Below are positions 51,864 to 64,000 of a DNA stretch of 64,000 nucleotides, piece after piece. The notes under the pieces are model-generated. The model ran no database searches. It had not been told where the DNA came from and worked only from the letters and a program-made list of their open reading frames with translations. How positions within the stretch are numbered: position 1 is the first letter of the stretch; the number at the start of each line of letters is the position of its first letter. This stretch comes from Saccharothrix sp. HUAS TT1. GTDB lineage: Bacteria; Actinomycetota; Actinomycetes; Mycobacteriales; Pseudonocardiaceae. The position numbers and the translations under genes were made by a program. Location: NCBI RefSeq assembly GCF_040744945.1, contig NZ_CP160453.1:4712001-4776000 (forward strand), written 5' to 3'.

Positions 51864-60722
<8,859 letters not shown>

Positions 60723-60777
60723 CGCCGCGCCCGTCCCGCAAGTCACCACCCGCTGGTCCCCGAGGGAGTAGACACCG

Positions 60778-63700
60778 ATGGAGAACGAGGAGAAGCTGCG
60801 GTACTTCCTCAAGCGGGTGACCGCGGACCTCCAGCAGACCCGGCAGCGGCTGCGGGAGGCCGAGGAGGGCACGCAGGAGCCGATCGCGATCGTCGGCATG
60901 TCCTGCCGGCTGCCCGGTGCGGACACGCCCGAGGAGCTGTGGGACCTGCTGGTCGAGGGGCGGGACGCGGTCAGCGGGTTCCCCACCGACCGCGGCTGGG
61001 ACCTCGACGCGGTGTACGACGCGGACCCGGAGAGCCGGGGCACGTCCTACGTCGACCAGGGCGGCTTCCTGCGCGGCGCGGCCGAGTTCGACCCCGGGTT
61101 CTTCGGCATCTCGCCGCGCGAGGCCGTGGTGATGGACCCGCAGCAGCGCCTGCTGCTCCAGGTCAGCTGGGAGGCGCTGGAGCGGTCCCGGATCGACCCG
61201 ACCGCGCTGCGCGGCAGCCGCACCGGCGTGTTCACCGGCGCGAACTACCAGGACTACAGCGAGTTCGTCGCCCGGCTGCCCACGGGCGCGGAGGACTTCC
61301 TGGCCACCGGGCTCGCGGCGAGCGTGCTGTCCGGCCGGGTCGCCTACGCGCTCGGGCTGGAGGGCCCGGCGCTGACCGTGGACACCGCGTGCTCGGCGTC
61401 CCTGGTGGCGATGCACCTGGCCGCGCACGCGCTGCGGCGCGGCGAGTGCGACCTGGCGCTGGCCGGTGGCGTGACCGTGATGGCGACGCCCGGGTTGTTC
61501 ATCGGGTTCAGCCGCCAGCGCGGGCTGGCCCCGGACGGCCGCTGCCGGTCGTTCGCCGACGCGGCGAGCGGCACCGGCTGGGGCGAGGGCGCGGGCGTGC
61601 TGGTGCTGGAGAAGCTGTCGGACGCGCAGCGCAACGGGCACCCGGTGCTCGCCGTGCTGCGCGGGTCCGCGGTCAACTCCGACGGCGCGTCCAACGGCCT
61701 GACCGCGCCCAACGGGCCGTCCCAGGAGCGGGTGATCCGGGCGGCGCTCGACGCCGCCGGCCTGCGACCGTCCGATGTGGACGCCGTGGAGGCGCACGGC
61801 ACCGCGACCGTGCTCGGCGACCCCATCGAGGCCGCCGCGCTGCTGGCCACCTACGGGCAGGACCGGGACGAGCCGCTGTGGCTGGGCTCGGTCAAGTCCA
61901 ACCTCGGGCACACCCAGGCCGCCGCCGGTGTCGCGGGCGTGATCAAGGTGGTCCTGGCCCTCCGCAACGGCCTGCTGCCGCGCACCCTGCACGTCGACAA
62001 GCCCACCGGGGCCGTCGACTGGTCCGCGGGCGACGTCCGGCTGCTGACCGAGGCCGTGCCGTGGCCCGAGCGCGACCGGCCGCGACGGGCCGGTGTGTCG
62101 TCGTTCGGGATCAGCGGCACCAACGCGCACGTCGTGATCGAGCAGGCGCCCGAGCCGGAGCCCGTGGACGACGCGGGGGAGTGGCACGCGCCCGTCGTGC
62201 CGGTCGTGTTCTCCGCGCGGTCGGCCGAAGGGCTGCGGTCGCAGGCCGGTCGTCTGCTGTCCTTCGTGGACTCGCAGCGGCCGGAACTGCTCGACCTGGC
62301 CCGATCCGCCGCGACCACCCGGGCCGCGCTGCCGCACCGCGCCGCCATCGTCGCCGGTGAGGTGGACGAGCTGCGGGCCGCACTGGAGGCGCTGGCCTCC
62401 GGCGCGCCGACCACGGCCCGCACCGCTCAGGCCAAGCCGGGGCACTCGGCGTTCCTGTTCACCGGGCAGGGCGCGCAGCGGGCGGGGATGGGGCGCGAGC
62501 TGCGCGCGGCGTTCCCGGCGTTCGCGCGGGCGTGGGACGAGGTGTGCGCGGTCCTCGACCCGCTGCTGCCCGTGCCGCTGGACGAGGTGCCCGCCGACCG
62601 GGCGCACGACACCGCGTTCGCCCAGACCGGGCTGTTCGCGCTGGAAGTGGCCCTGTTCCGGCTGCTGGAGTCGTGGGGCCTGCGCCCGGACTACCTGATC
62701 GGCCACTCGGTCGGCGAGATCGCCGCCGCGCACGTGGGCGGCGTGCTGTCGCTGGCCGACGCCTGCGCGCTGGTCGCCGCGCGCGGTTCGCTGATGGGCG
62801 CGTTGCCGCCCGGTGGGGCGATGATCGCCGTCGAGGCGACCGAGGACGAGGTGTCGCCGCTGCTCACGGCCGGTGTGTCGATCGCCGCCGTGAACGGGCC
62901 GCGCTCGGTCGTCGTCTCCGGCGAGGAGGACGAGGCCGAGGCGGTGGCCGCCGCGTTCGCCGACCGCCGGACCACCCGCCTGCGCGTGTCGCACGCGTTC
63001 CACTCGCCGCGCATGGAGCCCGTGCTGGCCGAGTTCGAGCGCGTGGCACTCGGTCTGACCTACAACGCGCCCGCCGTGCCGATCGTCTCCACCGTCACCG
63101 GCCGCGTCACCGACCTCACCGACCCCGCTTACTGGGTGGGGCAGGTCCGCGCCACCGTGCGCTTCCACGACGGCCTGCGCTGGCTGGCCGAGCGCGACGT
63201 GACCAGGTTCCTGGAAGTCGGGCCGGACGCCGTGCTCAGCGCCCTGGTGGACGACGGCGTGCCCGCGCTGCGCCGCGACCGGCCCGAGGCGGCGTCCCTG
63301 CTCACCGCCCTGGTCGACCTGCACGGCCGCGGCTGGTCCCCGGACTGGGCGGCGGTGTTCGCGGGCTCCGGCGCGCGCGTGGTCGACCTGCCGACGCAGG
63401 CGTTCGAGCTGGAGCGCTACTGGATCGACGTGCCGCTGACCGGGCGCGGCGTCGGCGACCCGGGGCAGCTGGGCCTGTCCGCCGCCGACCACCCGCTGCT
63501 CGGCGCCACGATCAGCCTCGCCGACGGCGACGGCCTGCTGTTCACCGGCCACCTGTCCACCCGCACCGCGCCGTGGCTGGGCGACCACGTCGTCATGGGC
63601 TCGGTGCTGCTGCCCGGCACCGCGTTCCTCGACCTGGCCACCCGGGCGGGTGACGAGGTCGGCTGCGGCGTGGTCGAGGAGCTGACCGTCGAGGCACCGC

Positions 63701-64000
63701 TCGTGCTGCCCGCCGGCGAAGGCGTGCGGCTGCAGGTGACCGTCGGCGCGGCCGACGAGGCGGGTCGGCGGACGGTGTCCGTGCACTCGCGCGCGGAGGG
63801 CGACGCCGACCTGGCGTGGACCCGGCACGCGTCCGGCGTGCTGGCCCCCGGTGGCACGGCGGTGCTGGAGTCCCTGACCGCGTGGCCGCCCGCCGACGCC
63901 GAGCCGGTCGACCTGGCCGGTCACTACGCGCGGCTGGCCGAGGTCGGGTTCGGGTACGGGCCCGCGTTCCAGGGGCTGACGGCGGTATGGCGGCAGGGTT
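60778..64000 (+). CDS. Type I PKS5, partial: module 11 KS-AT-DH, cut by the window end
   Basis: The first 1,074 residues of a further synthase are visible, and the frame is open at the window edge. A docking helix ([20 protein letters not shown], residues 2-21) of the PKS2/PKS4 class suits the PKS4 tail. KS has DTACSAS (Cys205) and an unusual HGTATVLGD in place of HGTGT, with the His kept. AT has GHSVG (Ser644) and HAFH (His739), so malonyl-CoA is predicted. A DH follows with [10 protein letters not shown] (His937). Its second motif and any ER, KR and ACP lie beyond the window. GAGGGAG (60762-60768) lies nine bases before the ATG, which comes 55 bases after the PKS4 stop. Confidence 0.95.
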   Translation, partial: MENEEKLRYFLKRVTADLQQTRQRLREAEEGTQEPIAIVGMSCRLPGADTPEELWDLLVEGRDAVSGFPTDRGWDLDAVYDADPESRGTSYVDQGGFLRGAAEFDPGFFGISPREAVVMDPQQRLLLQVSWEALERSRIDPTALRGSRTGVFTGANYQDYSEFVARLPTGAEDFLATGLAASVLSGRVAYALGLEGPALTVDTACSASLVAMHLAAHALRRGECDLALAGGVTVMATPGLFIGFSRQRGLAPDGRCRSFADAASGTGWGEGAGVLVLEKLSDAQRNGHPVLAVLRGSAVNSDGASNGLTAPNGPSQERVIRAALDAAGLRPSDVDAVEAHGTATVLGDPIEAAALLATYGQDRDEPLWLGSVKSNLGHTQAAAGVAGVIKVVLALRNGLLPRTLHVDKPTGAVDWSAGDVRLLTEAVPWPERDRPRRAGVSSFGISGTNAHVVIEQAPEPEPVDDAGEWHAPVVPVVFSARSAEGLRSQAGRLLSFVDSQRPELLDLARSAATTRAALPHRAAIVAGEVDELRAALEALASGAPTTARTAQAKPGHSAFLFTGQGAQRAGMGRELRAAFPAFARAWDEVCAVLDPLLPVPLDEVPADRAHDTAFAQTGLFALEVALFRLLESWGLRPDYLIGHSVGEIAAAHVGGVLSLADACALVAARGSLMGALPPGGAMIAVEATEDEVSPLLTAGVSIAAVNGPRSVVVSGEEDEAEAVAAAFADRRTTRLRVSHAFHSPRMEPVLAEFERVALGLTYNAPAVPIVSTVTGRVTDLTDPAYWVGQVRATVRFHDGLRWLAERDVTRFLEVGPDAVLSALVDDGVPALRRDRPEAASLLTALVDLHGRGWSPDWAAVFAGSGARVVDLPTQAFELERYWIDVPLTGRGVGDPGQLGLSAADHPLLGATISLADGDGLLFTGHLSTRTAPWLGDHVVMGSVLLPGTAFLDLATRAGDEVGCGVVEELTVEAPLVLPAGEGVRLQVTVGAADEAGRRTVSVHSRAEGDADLAWTRHASGVLAPGGTAVLESLTAWPPADAEPVDLAGHYARLAEVGFGYGPAFQGLTAVWRQG
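60877..64000 (+). other. PKS module 11 (incomplete): KS-AT(malonyl)-DH...
   Basis: Only KS, AT and the front of the DH are visible. A DH implies that a KR follows and that an alkene, or a CH2 if an ER is present, is formed on the hydroxyl-bearing carbon produced in this module. Confidence 0.85.

Noticed and set aside
61801..61830. KS11 as inactive because HGTGT reads HGTAT
   Set aside because: The catalytic His remains and the Cys and second His motifs are normal; this is likely a tolerated change.

Overview
The window is a 64 kb piece of a type I modular polyketide (macrolide-type glycoside) gene cluster. The very high GC content, third-position G/C bias, frequent GTG starts, overlapping stop/start codons and modular PKS architecture point to an actinomycete. 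A Pseudonocardiales genus such as Actinosynnema or Saccharothrix is a guess from style, not something the sequence proves. No rRNA, tRNA, CRISPR array or insertion sequence was seen. No intergenic gap exceeds about 200 bases.

Layout. (1) 176-2751, plus strand: two deoxysugar genes, an NDP-hexose 2,3-dehydratase and a DegT/EryC1-type sugar aminotransferase. (2) 2762-2796: a strong hairpin terminator between convergent transcription units. (3) 2815-9093, minus strand: one tightly packed operon read from right to left. Its genes are a glycosyltransferase, the fkbK/fkbJ/fkbI/fkbH set that builds a hydroxy/methoxymalonyl-ACP extender unit, and a DrrA/DrrB-like ABC exporter. (4) 9094-9287: a divergent promoter region. 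(5) 9288-64000, plus strand: five PKS genes in a row, here called PKS1-PKS5, the last cut by the window end.

PKS content, in order. Loading KSQ-AT(methylmalonyl)-ACP. M1 AT(malonyl)-DH-ER-KR. M2 AT(methylmalonyl)-DH-KR. M3 AT(methylmalonyl)-KR (A2 type). M4 AT(methylmalonyl)-KR (B type). M5 AT(malonyl)-dead KR. M6 AT(malonyl)-KR. M7 AT(methylmalonyl)-dead KR. M8 AT(malonyl)-DH-ER-KR. M9 AT(malonyl)-dead KR. M10 AT(malonyl)-KR. M11 AT(malonyl)-DH, then the window ends. By collinearity the chain starts from propionate. It carries a butyl-type end, a trisubstituted alkene, two hydroxy/methyl units, three retained ketones and further hydroxyls. There is no thioesterase, so more PKS genes must lie to the right. 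Docking-domain classes support the order PKS1-2-3-4-5.

How the parts work together. The PKS makes a large polyol/ketone macrolide. FkbHIJK supply a glycolytic extender unit that must be used by a module downstream, because every AT seen here looks malonyl- or methylmalonyl-specific. The 2,3-dehydratase and aminotransferase would make a 2,6-dideoxy-type amino sugar, the glycosyltransferase would attach a sugar, and the ABC pair would export the product. Three copies of the PAS-LuxR (PimM-type) operator, one exact and two near matches, lie upstream of the sugar genes, in the divergent promoter and upstream of PKS2. This suggests one pathway-specific activator controls the cluster. The compound could not be named with confidence from sequence alone.
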